Below are positions 28,304-36,740 of a stretch of 64,000 nt of DNA, in pieces. This DNA comes from Marinobacter sp. F3R08. GTDB taxonomy: Bacteria; Pseudomonadota; Gammaproteobacteria; Pseudomonadales; Oleiphilaceae. The notes below the pieces were generated by a model. The model was given only the letters and a program-made list of their open reading frames with translations. It was not told the origin of the DNA and made no database searches. Made by a program: the position numbers and the translations under genes. Each line of letters begins with the position of its first letter. The first letter of the stretch is position 1. The DNA lies in NCBI RefSeq assembly GCF_018860425.1, contig NZ_JAHKPI010000020.1, forward strand, positions 124,001 through 188,000, read 5' to 3'.

Positions 28304-29349
28304 GCTTTCTTTCCTGTCAGTTTGACGGTGGGATTAACCAGTCCGTAGATCAGGTCCACCAGAGTGTTGGTGACCACGAAGATCAGGCCCACAACCATCA
28401 GGTAGGCCACGATCAGTGGAATGTCACTGCGGGTAATCGCTTCCAGGAACATCAGCCCTACGCCGGGCCACTGGAACACGGTTTCCGTGAGAATGGTGTA
28501 GGCCACCATGATACCGATCTGTACACCACCGACGGTGATCACCGGCAGCATGGTGTTTTTCAGGGCATGCAGGAAGTTGATGCGCCCGGCGCTCAGGCCC
28601 TTGGCACGGGCGTAACGGACATAATCGCTTTGCAGTACTTCCATCATCTCGGCGCGGATCAGCCGGATAAACAGCGGCAACATGATCGAAGCCAGCGACA
28701 CCGACGGCAGGACCAGGTGCATGAGACCCCCGCTGGAGAAAAAGCCCGACTCCCAGGTACCGAACAGGTGGATCAGGTCGTCACCCCGCCCATAGGACGG
28801 TAAGCCACCCTCGGTGCTAAAGAAATCATTCAGCCACTGCCCCCAGCCGGTGTCAGACGGGAACCAGCTCACCGTCACACCAATGGAAAACAGCTGAATC
28901 AACACAATGGCCGTCAGGAAAACCGGGATGGAAATTCCCACGGTGCTGACACCCATAAAGAATTTGGATAACCATGCCTGCGGTCGGATAGCGGCATACA
29001 CACCGATGGGCACGGACAAAAACACGATAATCAGACTGGCACCGATCACCAGCTCCAGGGTTCCCGGCAGATGCTCGGCGATCACCTCAAGGGTCGGTTT
29101 GCTGTAGAAATAGGAGTTTCCCAGATCACCCTGCAGGGCATTGCCCGCAAAACGCAGGTACTGCACCACCATCGGGTCATTCAGCCCGAGTTCCTCACGA
29201 ATGGCTTCCCGCTCCTCCTGGGAGACAGACATACCCACCATTTCCTGAAGCGGGTCTCCGAGACCATCCTGAATGGCGAAGGCGATAACACTGATCACGA
29301 ACATGACCAGAAATGCCTGGGAAATTCGCTGAACCAAAAACGCTAACAT
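28300..29349 (-). CDS. dppB: Peptide ABC transporter permease (DppB-like)
   Basis: A 349-residue inner-membrane permease. It starts with the family's characteristic N-terminal TM (FLVQRISQAFLVMFVISVIAF), has about six TM segments, and an EAA loop SDYVRYARAKGLSAGRINFLHALKN. A periplasmic loop of about 45 residues (WFPSDTGWGQWLNDFF onward) makes it longer than E. coli DppB. It begins 77 bases after the binding-protein gene, across a terminator-like hairpin, and so may be expressed at a lower level than the binding protein. Confidence 0.92.
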   Translation of the reverse strand: MLAFLVQRISQAFLVMFVISVIAFAIQDGLGDPLQEMVGMSVSQEEREAIREELGLNDPMVVQYLRFAGNALQGDLGNSYFYSKPTLEVIAEHLPGTLELVIGASLIIVFLSVPIGVYAAIRPQAWLSKFFMGVSTVGISIPVFLTAIVLIQLFSIGVTVSWFPSDTGWGQWLNDFFSTEGGLPSYGRGDDLIHLFGTWESGFFSSGGLMHLVLPSVSLASIMLPLFIRLIRAEMMEVLQSDYVRYARAKGLSAGRINFLHALKNTMLPVITVGGVQIGIMVAYTILTETVFQWPGVGLMFLEAITRSDIPLIVAYLMVVGLIFVVTNTLVDLIYGLVNPTVKLTGKKA

Positions 29350-29373
29350 GGAAAGCTTCCGGATAAGGCTTGC

Positions 29374-29411
29374 AAATAAAAGGCCGGCGCCGGATCACTC
29401 CCGCGCCGGCC
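29374..29411 (-). terminator. Intrinsic terminator or attenuator after the binding-protein gene
   Basis: On the minus strand a 9-bp GC stem (arms at 29403-29411 and 29382-29390) with a 12-base loop is followed by a T-rich tract (29374-29381 read in reverse). It sits between the binding-protein gene and the dppB-like gene, where partial termination commonly gives excess binding protein. Confidence 0.8.
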
Positions 29412-29426
29412 GGCCATCAGAGGCGA

Positions 29427-30989
29427 TTACTCAACAACCAGATCACCCAGGTAAGGGAAGTTCATGACATTGAGCACCGGCTCAATATTCACGTTCTTCT
29501 TGGAAGCCCAGGCCAGATCCTGCCAGTGCAGCGGAACAAAGGCCGCATCGTCGTAGAGACGCTGCTCCACTTCCTGAAGCATGGCGGCACGCTTGTCCAG
29601 ATCTGTCTCAACGTTGGCTTTGTCGACCAGCGCGTCAATTTCCGCATTACAGTAGTTGCCAGCGTTGTACTGGCCAGCGCCGCTGTCGGCATCCGGACAG
29701 AAGGTCAGGAACTCATAGAAGTTGGCCGAGTCCTCAGTATCCGCATGCCAGCCGATCATCATCATGTCCGCGGCGCGGTTGTCATACTCAGGCCAGTACT
29801 GAGCCTTCGGCAGGGTTTTCAGGTCGACCTTGATATTGATACGGGCGAGCATGGCGGCCACCGCCTGAGCGATCTTGTCATCGTTCACATAACGGTTGTT
29901 CGGCGCCATCATGGTGATGGTGAAGCCATCCTCGTAACCCGCTTCCTTCATCAATTCCTGAGCCTTCGCGACATCAAAGCGCGGTGCCAGGGAGTCATTA
30001 TGGCCCTGGTAGCCTGCCGGAGACATCTGGGCCGCCGGCGTGGCGAAGCCCTTCATGATCTTGGCCGCGATGCCTTCCTGGTTGATGGCGTAGGCAATAG
30101 CCTGACGAACCTTCGGATTCTTGAAGGCCTCTACCCGCTCCTGGTTCATGTGGAACAGGATGATTCGGGTACCGCTCATGGTTACCAGATTGGAGTTCTT
30201 GTCGTTGCGAATCCGTTCCAGGTCATTGGGCGGAACCGGGGCGACAAAATCAACACCACCAGACAGCAGGGCAGAAACCCGGGTGTTGTTCTCTTTGATC
30301 GGCGTCAGCACGATCTTGTCAACGTTACCCGGGGATTCGGTATCCCAGTAATCGTCGAAGCGCTCGAACTCGACACGGACACCCTGCTTACGCTCGGTCA
30401 CTGTGTAGGGACCAGTACCGGACAGGTTCTCGGAGGCAAACGAATTGCCATGCTTGAGAATCTCGCTTTTGTCCTTGCCGCTTTCGGTCTGGCCGCTGTA
30501 GAACTCACTGTCCAGCGGAAAGATATACGTCGCCGTATTCAGCAGCAGCGGGTAGGGCTCGCTGGTCACCAGTTCAAAGGTGTAGTCATCGACAACGTTG
30601 ATAGCGCTGAACGGCTTGAAGATCGCCTTAAAGTCCTGGCTCTGCTTCAGCCGGTCGAAGGTGAACTTCACATCCGCTGTAGTCAGCTCATTACCGGAAT
30701 GGAACATGACGCCTTCACGGAGCTTGAAACGCATGGTCTTGTCATCGATCCGCTCCCAGCTTTCTGCCAGACGCGGCTCGAAGCCAAGGTCTTTGGTCCA
30801 GCGGAGCAGTGGATCGAAGGTCATATGGGACAACTGAAGGATGCCACCAGACAACTGCTCATGAATATCCAGGGTCACGGGGTCGGCGTCATACGCCATC
30901 TTCAGTTCTTTGGTCGCGTCAGCGGCCAGCGCTAGCGGCGCCGACGCCAGAGCCATGGAACCGACAAATGCTGCAATCAGTTTTTTCAT
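29427..30989 (-). CDS. dppA: Periplasmic peptide-binding protein, family 5
   Basis: A 520-residue SBP_bac_5 protein. A signal peptide (MKKLIAAFVGSMALASAPLALA) is followed by DPVTLDIHEQLSGGILQLSHMTFDPLLRW, the family's substrate-cleft region, and FKLREGVMFHSGNELTTADVKFTFDRLK, the PROSITE-type signature. NPKVRQAIAYAINQEGI marks the second lobe. The ATG at 30989 has GGAAA upstream and gives a complete signal; the frame is open further upstream without a signal. It is the first gene of the transporter operon. Substrate is inferred to be peptides from the family and the nearby PepQ; nickel or other solutes are possible. Confidence 0.88.
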   Translation of the reverse strand: MKKLIAAFVGSMALASAPLALAADATKELKMAYDADPVTLDIHEQLSGGILQLSHMTFDPLLRWTKDLGFEPRLAESWERIDDKTMRFKLREGVMFHSGNELTTADVKFTFDRLKQSQDFKAIFKPFSAINVVDDYTFELVTSEPYPLLLNTATYIFPLDSEFYSGQTESGKDKSEILKHGNSFASENLSGTGPYTVTERKQGVRVEFERFDDYWDTESPGNVDKIVLTPIKENNTRVSALLSGGVDFVAPVPPNDLERIRNDKNSNLVTMSGTRIILFHMNQERVEAFKNPKVRQAIAYAINQEGIAAKIMKGFATPAAQMSPAGYQGHNDSLAPRFDVAKAQELMKEAGYEDGFTITMMAPNNRYVNDDKIAQAVAAMLARINIKVDLKTLPKAQYWPEYDNRAADMMMIGWHADTEDSANFYEFLTFCPDADSGAGQYNAGNYCNAEIDALVDKANVETDLDKRAAMLQEVEQRLYDDAAFVPLHWQDLAWASKKNVNIEPVLNVMNFPYLGDLVVE

Positions 30990-31146
30990 CGCGTTTTCCG
31001 TCGCTGTTTTAGGAATTTTCACGGAACATCGGCGCAGAAGCACGCCGAATGCCTGGCCAACAAGCTAGTCTCGGAAAACACCTAGAGCAATCGAAATTGC
31101 GACATGGGGTTATACGTCAGGTGAATGACCTCTTGTGGGGCGCCAT

Positions 31147-31872
31147 TCAGAGACGGAATACCAGAGGCAGAACCAGGGCCGTGAATACACCGGTAAGTCC
31201 CATACCCAGAGAGGCAAACGCACCTGCCGTGTGGCTGATTTCGAAAGCCCTGGCCGTGCCAACCGCGTGGCCGTTCAGGCCCAGTGCAAAACCAAGGATG
31301 CGTTCATCCCTGACCGGCAAAAGGCGCGCAAGCAGGTCAACGAAGAGGGTTGCCACCACACCGGTAATCAACAGCCCGCCCATCATCAATGGCACCGAAC
31401 CACCCAGTTGCTCGGTAATACCGATGGCAATCGGTGCCGTTACTGATTTGGGCGCCAGTGACGCCAGCACCTCCGGTGTGGCGCCGAATGCCCAGCCAAT
31501 CACCACGGCATAAACGGCCGCCATCGTCGCAGCAATTGGCAATGTCACCACAATCGGGCGCCACATGGCCCGAATATGGTGCATCTGCTGGTACAGCGGA
31601 ATCCCCAGAGCCACAGTGGCAGGGCCAAGCAAAACGGTAAGCCAGAGGGCACCTTGTTGGTAATCCTGGTAATCCACCGCCAGAATCGCAATCACCCCGG
31701 ATAACAGGCACGCCGACAAGAGCACGGGGGGCAGCCACAACGGCCTGCCTATCCGGGCAAACAGCCAGTTACCTGCCAGAAAGGCGCCCAGCGTCAAACC
31801 GATCGCCAGAATGGGCGTGACAGCAAGCGTCTCAAGCAGCCCCTGAAAGCGCGTAAACAGATCACTCGTCAT
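31147..31872 (-). CDS. lrgB: LrgB/CidB family membrane protein
   Basis: A 241-residue multi-spanning inner-membrane protein of the LrgB (YohK) family. The conserved stretch LAPKSVTAPIAIGITEQLGGSVPL, followed by GFALGLNGHAVGTARAFE, is the family hallmark. LrgAB/CidAB are best known for modulating autolysis and pyruvate or glycolate transport in other bacteria. It overlaps lrgA by 11 bases, so the two form an operon. Confidence 0.9.
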   Translation of the reverse strand: MTSDLFTRFQGLLETLAVTPILAIGLTLGAFLAGNWLFARIGRPLWLPPVLLSACLLSGVIAILAVDYQDYQQGALWLTVLLGPATVALGIPLYQQMHHIRAMWRPIVVTLPIAATMAAVYAVVIGWAFGATPEVLASLAPKSVTAPIAIGITEQLGGSVPLMMGGLLITGVVATLFVDLLARLLPVRDERILGFALGLNGHAVGTARAFEISHTAGAFASLGMGLTGVFTALVLPLVFRL

Positions 31873-32221
31873 GTTCCACGCCCCCGGCCGTCACCAGCTT
31901 CATCAACACCAGGGTCGTCAGCACGCTGAGAAAAGTGCCCGCAAGCAGAGCCACGGCAACGGCCAACCACTGCCCGGAGAACTGATCAGCGGTAAAGAAC
32001 ACACCCACAACACCCGGCATAATCAGCAGCACCAGTACCGAGATCAGTCCCTGACTGGCCAAAGCCAGGTCATCACTCACACTGCCCTTCACCATCAGCG
32101 TGAAGGTAATGGCCACCATTCCCAGCACACCACCACTGACCGGGAGCGCCAGGAGCACTCGCATGGATTCACCGAGAATAAAAAACAGCACCAGAATCAG
32201 AAAACCACGCAACATCGACAT
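31862..32221 (-). CDS. lrgA: LrgA/CidA family holin-like protein
   Basis: A 119-residue protein with four hydrophobic segments and the LrgA signature PVSGGVLGMVAITFTL and LIMPGVVGVFF. It starts with MSMLRGFLILVLFFILGE. Its 5' end lies inside a 119-base repeat, whose second copy next to yaeQ contains a truncated version of the same start (M-L-M-L-R-G-F-stop). This shows that lrgA once stood directly divergent from yaeQ. Confidence 0.88.
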   Translation of the reverse strand: MSMLRGFLILVLFFILGESMRVLLALPVSGGVLGMVAITFTLMVKGSVSDDLALASQGLISVLVLLIMPGVVGVFFTADQFSGQWLAVAVALLAGTFLSVLTTLVLMKLVTAGGVEHDE

Positions 32222-32319
32222 GCGCCCACACTCACCCGGGGAAAGAAGTGCCTTATACTAATGCCCCCACACCAATGCAGGAAGCCCGTAGCGCTCAAAG
32301 CGGCTATCCTGAAAGCGAT
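32201..32319. repeat. Left copy of a ~120-bp direct repeat flanking the zinc block
   Basis: This 119-base segment aligns with 39976-40096: 16 substitutions and one 2-base gap by hand count, about 87% identity. It contains the real start of lrgA (minus strand), a TATACT element, and a decayed first stretch of yaeQ. Both copies are in the same orientation. Confidence 0.85.
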
Positions 32320-32323
32320 TCCG
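32288..32323 (+). pseudogene. Dead 5' fragment of yaeQ
   Basis: Twelve codons read V-A-L-K-A-A-I-L-K-A-I-P, against M-A-L-K-A-T-I-L-K-A-M-L for the intact gene at 40065. The ATG has become GTA and the likeness stops after the twelfth codon. The upstream TATACT and purine-rich leader are also retained. It marks the left junction of the inserted block. Confidence 0.75.
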
Positions 32324-32375
32324 TACCTTGCCGCTCAGCTATAAGCAGGACAGGTTCCCGGCCACACGGTTCATC

Positions 32376-32885
32376 TCAGAGCTTGGTGGGGTTGGGCGCA
32401 TCGCCATAGACATCAACCGGATCGAATGTTTTTTCGTGCTCAACAAACACCAGGGCCTCGGTGTCGTTCCGTTCTTCCGCAACCGGAATCCGCCGGTAAA
32501 AGCAGGAACGATAGCCCACGTGGCAACTGGCACCGGATCCAGCCACCGACACTCTGAGCCAGATGGCATCCTGATCGTCATCAACACGCATTTCGACAAC
32601 ACGCTGAACCAAGCCACTCGTGGCTCCCTTATGCCAGATAACCTCTCGGCTGCGGCTCCAGTAATGGGCCTCACCCGTGACGATCGTTTTTTCCAAAGCT
32701 TCCAGATTCATGTAGCCCAGCATCAAGACTTCACCGCTGTCGGCCTCGGTGGTTATGCAGGCCACCAGGCCGTTCGAATCAAACGTTGGTGCAAGCTCGT
32801 GCCCTTCTTCTACCTGCTCAATCGATGTTCTGGGAGCAAGTTTCACCGGGCGAGGTTGTCGTGGATTGGAGGAATCAGTGGTCAT
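32376..32885 (-). CDS. hisI: Phosphoribosyl-AMP cyclohydrolase paralogue (HisI-like)
   Basis: A 169-residue HisI without a HisE domain, for the third step of histidine synthesis. Family blocks: GEVLMLGYMNLEALEKT, GEAHYWSRSREVIWHKG and ASCHVGYRSCFYR. In standard HisI the magnesium/zinc motif is DCDxD; here it reads DDDQD (residues 102-106), so the first of three zinc-binding cysteines is Asp103. Cys121 and Cys128 remain. It has a 40-residue N-terminal extension. It is the last gene of the znuA-zur-folE2-cysS-pyrC run, 29 bases after pyrC, and thus probably a zinc-starvation backup. Whether it works without zinc, or with another metal, is untested. Confidence 0.88.
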   Translation of the reverse strand: MTTDSSNPRQPRPVKLAPRTSIEQVEEGHELAPTFDSNGLVACITTEADSGEVLMLGYMNLEALEKTIVTGEAHYWSRSREVIWHKGATSGLVQRVVEMRVDDDQDAIWLRVSVAGSGASCHVGYRSCFYRRIPVAEERNDTEALVFVEHEKTFDPVDVYGDAPNPTKL

Positions 32886-32914
32886 GGCATTTTTCTCTCA
32901 ATAGAAGTGTTCAC

Positions 32915-34291
32915 TTAAACCAAAGCAGAGTTTGCTTCAGAGGTTTCCAGAAAACGGATAGGCCGGCCTTGGGGGCGGCTCACCAGCGCTTCATCACGCA
33001 CTACCATCTGGCCACGAATAACGGTGTGGATGGGCCAGCCAGTGATGGATTTACCGTCATACGGGGTCCAGCCACTGCGACTGGCAATCCACTCATTGCA
33101 AATGCTCCGCTGGGCGGCGAGATCAACCAGAGTCAGGTCGGCGTCATAGCCCACGGCGATACGCCCTTTGCCTTCGATTCCGAAAATGCGGGCCGGCCCT
33201 GCGCTGGTCAGGTCCACCAGCCGTTGCAGGCTGAGACGTCCGGCATGCACGTGATCGAGCATCACCGGCAACAACGTCTGCACGCCGGTCATACCACTGG
33301 GCGACGAGGGATAGGGTTGCGCTTTCTCTTCCAGGGTATGCGGCGCGTGGTCACTGCCGATAACATCGACTACCCCCTCACGGATGGCGTGCCACAAGGC
33401 CTCCTGATGACGCTGTTCCCGCACCGGCGGGTTCATTTGCGCCAGGCTGCCCAGGCGCTGGTAGCACTCCGGTGCCGCCATGGTCAGGTGGTGGGGCGTC
33501 GTCTCCACCGTGACCCGGCGCTTATGCCGGGCAAGGTATTGCATTTCCTCGGCGCTTGAGACGTGAAGAACATGTAAGCGCCGCCCCGCCGCCTCAGCCA
33601 GGGCCACAATTCGTTGTGTCGCGTTGAGTGCGCTTGTGACATCACGCCATTCGGAGTGTTGGCATACATCCCCGCTGGCCTCCACAATGGCTTTGCGCTC
33701 ACGCAGGCGGGTTTCATCTTCGGCGTGCACGGCCATACGCCGGTTCCCGTGGCGCAGAATGCTGCGTAATACCGCATCATTGTCAGCCAACAGATCACCA
33801 AAAGAGCTCCCCATAAAGACTTTCACGCCGGCACAGCCGGGCAGGGCTTCCAGGGTCTGCAACTGTTCAGCGTTGACCTCTGAGCCACCAATATAAAAGG
33901 CGTAGTCGCACCAGGCTCGGCCTTTGGCGGCGTCCAGTTTAGCCTGAAGATCTTCACGCCAGAGTGTCAGCGGATGAGTGTTGGGCATTTCAAAAACACC
34001 GGTCACACCGCCCAACACAGCACCCCGGGTGCCGGCTTCAAGATCTTCTTTATGGGTTAGCCCGGGCTCGCGAAAATGCACCTGGCTATCGATGACCCCT
34101 GGCAGTACATGCAGACCACGAGCGTTCAGTTGGGTATCTGCTGTCCACTGGTTTTGCAATGCACCCATTGCGACGATGCGGCCATCAACACAGGCAATAT
34201 CGAGGCACCCGGCTCCGCCCGGCGTCACCACAGTGCCGTTAATAATCAACAGATCGGCATGACGTGAAGATGAGACGTTTCCCTGAGTCAT
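32915..34291 (-). CDS. pyrC: Dihydroorotase paralogue, type I-like, with altered metal site
   Basis: A 458-residue amidohydrolase of the class I dihydroorotase group, third step of pyrimidine synthesis. The usual first metal motif HxHxR reads QVHFREPG (Gln70, His72), so one zinc ligand is missing. The bridging lysine (Lys157 in GVKVFMGSSF), His189 (VHAED), His243 (VLHVSS) and Asp314 (GSDHAPHT) are present. The pattern DxQVHFREPG resembles dihydroorotases known to me from Bacteroidetes and from Zur-controlled paralogues. It overlaps cysS by 4 bases. Allantoinase or hydantoinase activity is an alternative, but the operon context favours a zinc-sparing dihydroorotase. Confidence 0.82.
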   Translation of the reverse strand: MTQGNVSSSRHADLLIINGTVVTPGGAGCLDIACVDGRIVAMGALQNQWTADTQLNARGLHVLPGVIDSQVHFREPGLTHKEDLEAGTRGAVLGGVTGVFEMPNTHPLTLWREDLQAKLDAAKGRAWCDYAFYIGGSEVNAEQLQTLEALPGCAGVKVFMGSSFGDLLADNDAVLRSILRHGNRRMAVHAEDETRLRERKAIVEASGDVCQHSEWRDVTSALNATQRIVALAEAAGRRLHVLHVSSAEEMQYLARHKRRVTVETTPHHLTMAAPECYQRLGSLAQMNPPVREQRHQEALWHAIREGVVDVIGSDHAPHTLEEKAQPYPSSPSGMTGVQTLLPVMLDHVHAGRLSLQRLVDLTSAGPARIFGIEGKGRIAVGYDADLTLVDLAAQRSICNEWIASRSGWTPYDGKSITGWPIHTVIRGQMVVRDEALVSRPQGRPIRFLETSEANSALV

Positions 34292-35706
34292 GAACGCTTC
34301 ACTCCCGACAGTGCACGGCTCGCCGCTGCGTCCTCAATGACCACGCCCGCGGCCTCGAGTTCGTTGCGTAGCGCATCCGCGCGAACAAAGTCACGTTGTT
34401 GCCGGGCCTCCTGCCGCAAACGCAGCAACGCCTCAATACGCTCGGGCGGGAGTTTCCCTTTCGTGCTTTCAACGGTGTTACTTTGCAATCTCTCCAGCGC
34501 TTCCATGGCCGGTTGTTGCAGCAGGCCCAGCAGTGCCGCAGAAGCCCTGAAGGTTAATGCCAGCTCTTCCTTCGCCTGGCTGGTTTCTGTCTGCTCCAGC
34601 AAATGACAGAGTTCGTGCATCCGTTTCAGTGCGCGCGATACATTCAGATCATCCCTTAACGCCGCCAGCAGCTGCATGTCTGGCCTGGTCTCATCCCATA
34701 CTGTTTGCTTACGAGCCTCTGCTCTGGCCAAGGCTTTATACCAACGCGTCAAGGTCCGCCGGGACTGATCCAGCCGTTGATCATTCCAGTCAAGCGGGTT
34801 GCGATAGTGTGTGGACAGGAGTGCCAGCCGAATGGCTTCGCCTGAAGCTTCAGTGAGAAGGTCCCGCACCAACCGGACATTCCCCTGGGATTTCGACATC
34901 TTCTGTCCGTCGACAGTAACAAAGGAGTTGTGGACCCAGGTGTGACAGTAGAGAGCACCAGTGGCGCAAGTGCTTTGGGCAATCTCATTTTCGTGGTGAG
35001 GGAAGATGAGATCCTGGCCACCCCCATGAATGTCAATGGTCTTGCCCAGGTGCTCGCCAATCATGGCGGAGCATTCCACATGCCAACCGGGTCGCCCCCA
35101 TCCCCAGGGACTTTCCCACCCCGGCTGATCAGCGCCGGATGGCTTCCAGAGAACGAAATCCAGCGGGCTTCGCTTGTAAGGCGCCACCTCAACACGCGCG
35201 CCAGCCAGCATGTCCTCCGGTTTACGCCTGGACAGCGCCCCATAGGCAGGGTAGGAAGAGACGTCAAAGAGCGCATGCCCTTGCGCCACATAGGCGTGGC
35301 CTCGATCAATCAGCGTCTGGATCAGCTCGATAATGGCCGGGATGTGCTCGGTGACACGAGGTTCCAGGTCCGGCGCCTCGATGCCCAGCGCCTTCATGTC
35401 CTGGTGGTAGGCCTTTATGTAGCGATTAGTGACAGTCTCAATCGGCACACCTTCGGCAGCCGCTGCGGCGTTGATCTTATCGTCCACATCCGTAAAGTTT
35501 CGGGCATAAAGAACGCAGCGAAAATCCTGGCGTAGCAGTCGGGCCAGCACATCGAAAATCACCGCTGGCCGCGCATTGCCTATATGGGCAAAGTTATAGA
35601 CGGTTGGCCCACAGACATACAGTGTCACCCGACCGGGAAGCTCGGTTTTCAGTCGCTCTTTGCGGCCGGTAAGGCTGTTGTATAGCTGAATGGTGTCTGT
35701 GCTCAC
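34288..35706 (-). CDS. cysS: Cysteinyl-tRNA synthetase (second-copy type)
   Basis: A 472-residue class I synthetase that charges tRNA-Cys. The class motifs are HIGN (residues 41-44) in HIGNARPAVIFDVLARLL and KMSKS. The zinc ligands used for cysteine discrimination in E. coli are all retained: Cys32, Cys212 (GWHVECSAM), His237 and Glu241 (HHENE). HIGNARP rather than HIGH-type is what I associate with alphaproteobacterial CysRS, hinting at transfer. The start is GTG at 35706, with GGAG seven bases before it. It lies inside the zinc-starvation operon, so it should be a second copy, but it is not an obvious zinc-free version. Confidence 0.93.
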   Translation of the reverse strand: MSTDTIQLYNSLTGRKERLKTELPGRVTLYVCGPTVYNFAHIGNARPAVIFDVLARLLRQDFRCVLYARNFTDVDDKINAAAAAEGVPIETVTNRYIKAYHQDMKALGIEAPDLEPRVTEHIPAIIELIQTLIDRGHAYVAQGHALFDVSSYPAYGALSRRKPEDMLAGARVEVAPYKRSPLDFVLWKPSGADQPGWESPWGWGRPGWHVECSAMIGEHLGKTIDIHGGGQDLIFPHHENEIAQSTCATGALYCHTWVHNSFVTVDGQKMSKSQGNVRLVRDLLTEASGEAIRLALLSTHYRNPLDWNDQRLDQSRRTLTRWYKALARAEARKQTVWDETRPDMQLLAALRDDLNVSRALKRMHELCHLLEQTETSQAKEELALTFRASAALLGLLQQPAMEALERLQSNTVESTKGKLPPERIEALLRLRQEARQQRDFVRADALRNELEAAGVVIEDAAASRALSGVKRS

Positions 35707-35780
35707 TGTTCGACTCCATGAACCTCTATCCGATTTCGAAGTGATACGCTTTGACTAGTCGACGAATCTGAGAGTGCTGG

Positions 35781-36674
35781 TTATACCGCAGAGGCGACCG
35801 CATCGTGGGAATGCAGGCTTTCAAGATGCCTGACATGAGTGCGAACGTTAGTGAAGTGGCCGGAGAGCGCACTCTGGATTCGGCGTGCGGCGTCCTCGAC
35901 GTACATGAGATTCTGTCCATTGAGCAAGGCGAAAGCCTGCTCGTCCGCGCGTTTGACCGCTGTCTGTACCGGCGTTTTCAGAGCGCTTTCCACCTGCTCT
36001 ATCAGGGACATCAATCCAAAGGTCGGCGCCGAGGCGAGGATGTCGACGCTGACGCTTGCCTCACTGCGCTGACTATGGGGCGTCGCCAGCGTTGCCTTCT
36101 TCTCCAGCCAGGCGACAACGTCTTCACGCGCCAGGGCATCGCCCTGAGGAAAATCCGCCCAGAAAAACTGCGCAATCAATTGTCGAGCCAGGGCGGCCGA
36201 GCATGGGCAGGTGGAGGAGTACTCAACGGTGATCGAACCTTTAAGCTTAAAAACACCACGGATCAGCGTCGCCTCGATTCGGACAGGATACGCCTTCCAG
36301 CCGGCCAAATCCGGTGATTGAAGCGCCGGTCTTCGGGCGAGGAGCTTGAAGTCCAGACACAACTTTGCGCTATCGGTATGACAGTCTCGGTGGCTATGCA
36401 CCATCTGCTCAAGCAGGCTTTTCAGGTGCTCAGGCAACATGACCTCCTGCCGGGATGCATCATCCAGTATCCGATAGAGGCGCGACATATGAATACCCTT
36501 TACAGTCGCAACCGGCAGATTGACACGGGCATCGACAACAGCATGGAGAGGGCCAGCACACCCTTGCTCCGCGAGGTTCACAGGAACATCGATTCCGCTC
36601 ATTCCCACCCACTCTAAAGGGGCCTGGATCTGAGGCGTTTCATTGGAAGCAACGTCGGGCAACTCTTTTTCCAT
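35781..36674 (-). CDS. folE2: GTP cyclohydrolase IB (zinc-independent FolE2)
   Basis: A 297-residue FolE2, which makes 7,8-dihydroneopterin triphosphate from GTP for folate and other pterins without needing zinc. Visible motifs: EWVGMSGIDVPV near the N-terminus, KGIHMSRLYRIL, MVHSHRDCHTDSAKL and the metal/catalytic motif STCPCSAAL (Cys156, Cys158). FolE2 replaces zinc-dependent FolE when zinc is short, and it is a classic Zur-regulated gene. It lies 66 bases after zur and 74 before cysS on the same strand. Confidence 0.95.
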   Translation of the reverse strand: MEKELPDVASNETPQIQAPLEWVGMSGIDVPVNLAEQGCAGPLHAVVDARVNLPVATVKGIHMSRLYRILDDASRQEVMLPEHLKSLLEQMVHSHRDCHTDSAKLCLDFKLLARRPALQSPDLAGWKAYPVRIEATLIRGVFKLKGSITVEYSSTCPCSAALARQLIAQFFWADFPQGDALAREDVVAWLEKKATLATPHSQRSEASVSVDILASAPTFGLMSLIEQVESALKTPVQTAVKRADEQAFALLNGQNLMYVEDAARRIQSALSGHFTNVRTHVRHLESLHSHDAVASAV

Positions 36675-36740
36675 AGTGAATCAACATCCGGTTGGTGAAT
36701 CATCGGTTCAACGGCAAATCGGGAGGCCGAGTTGCCGTTA

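Noticed and set aside
29370..30935. A 521-codon open frame antisense to the peptide-binding-protein gene
   Set aside because: It mirrors a well-supported family 5 binding protein in a GC-rich gene; its residues show no family and it has no suitable start site.
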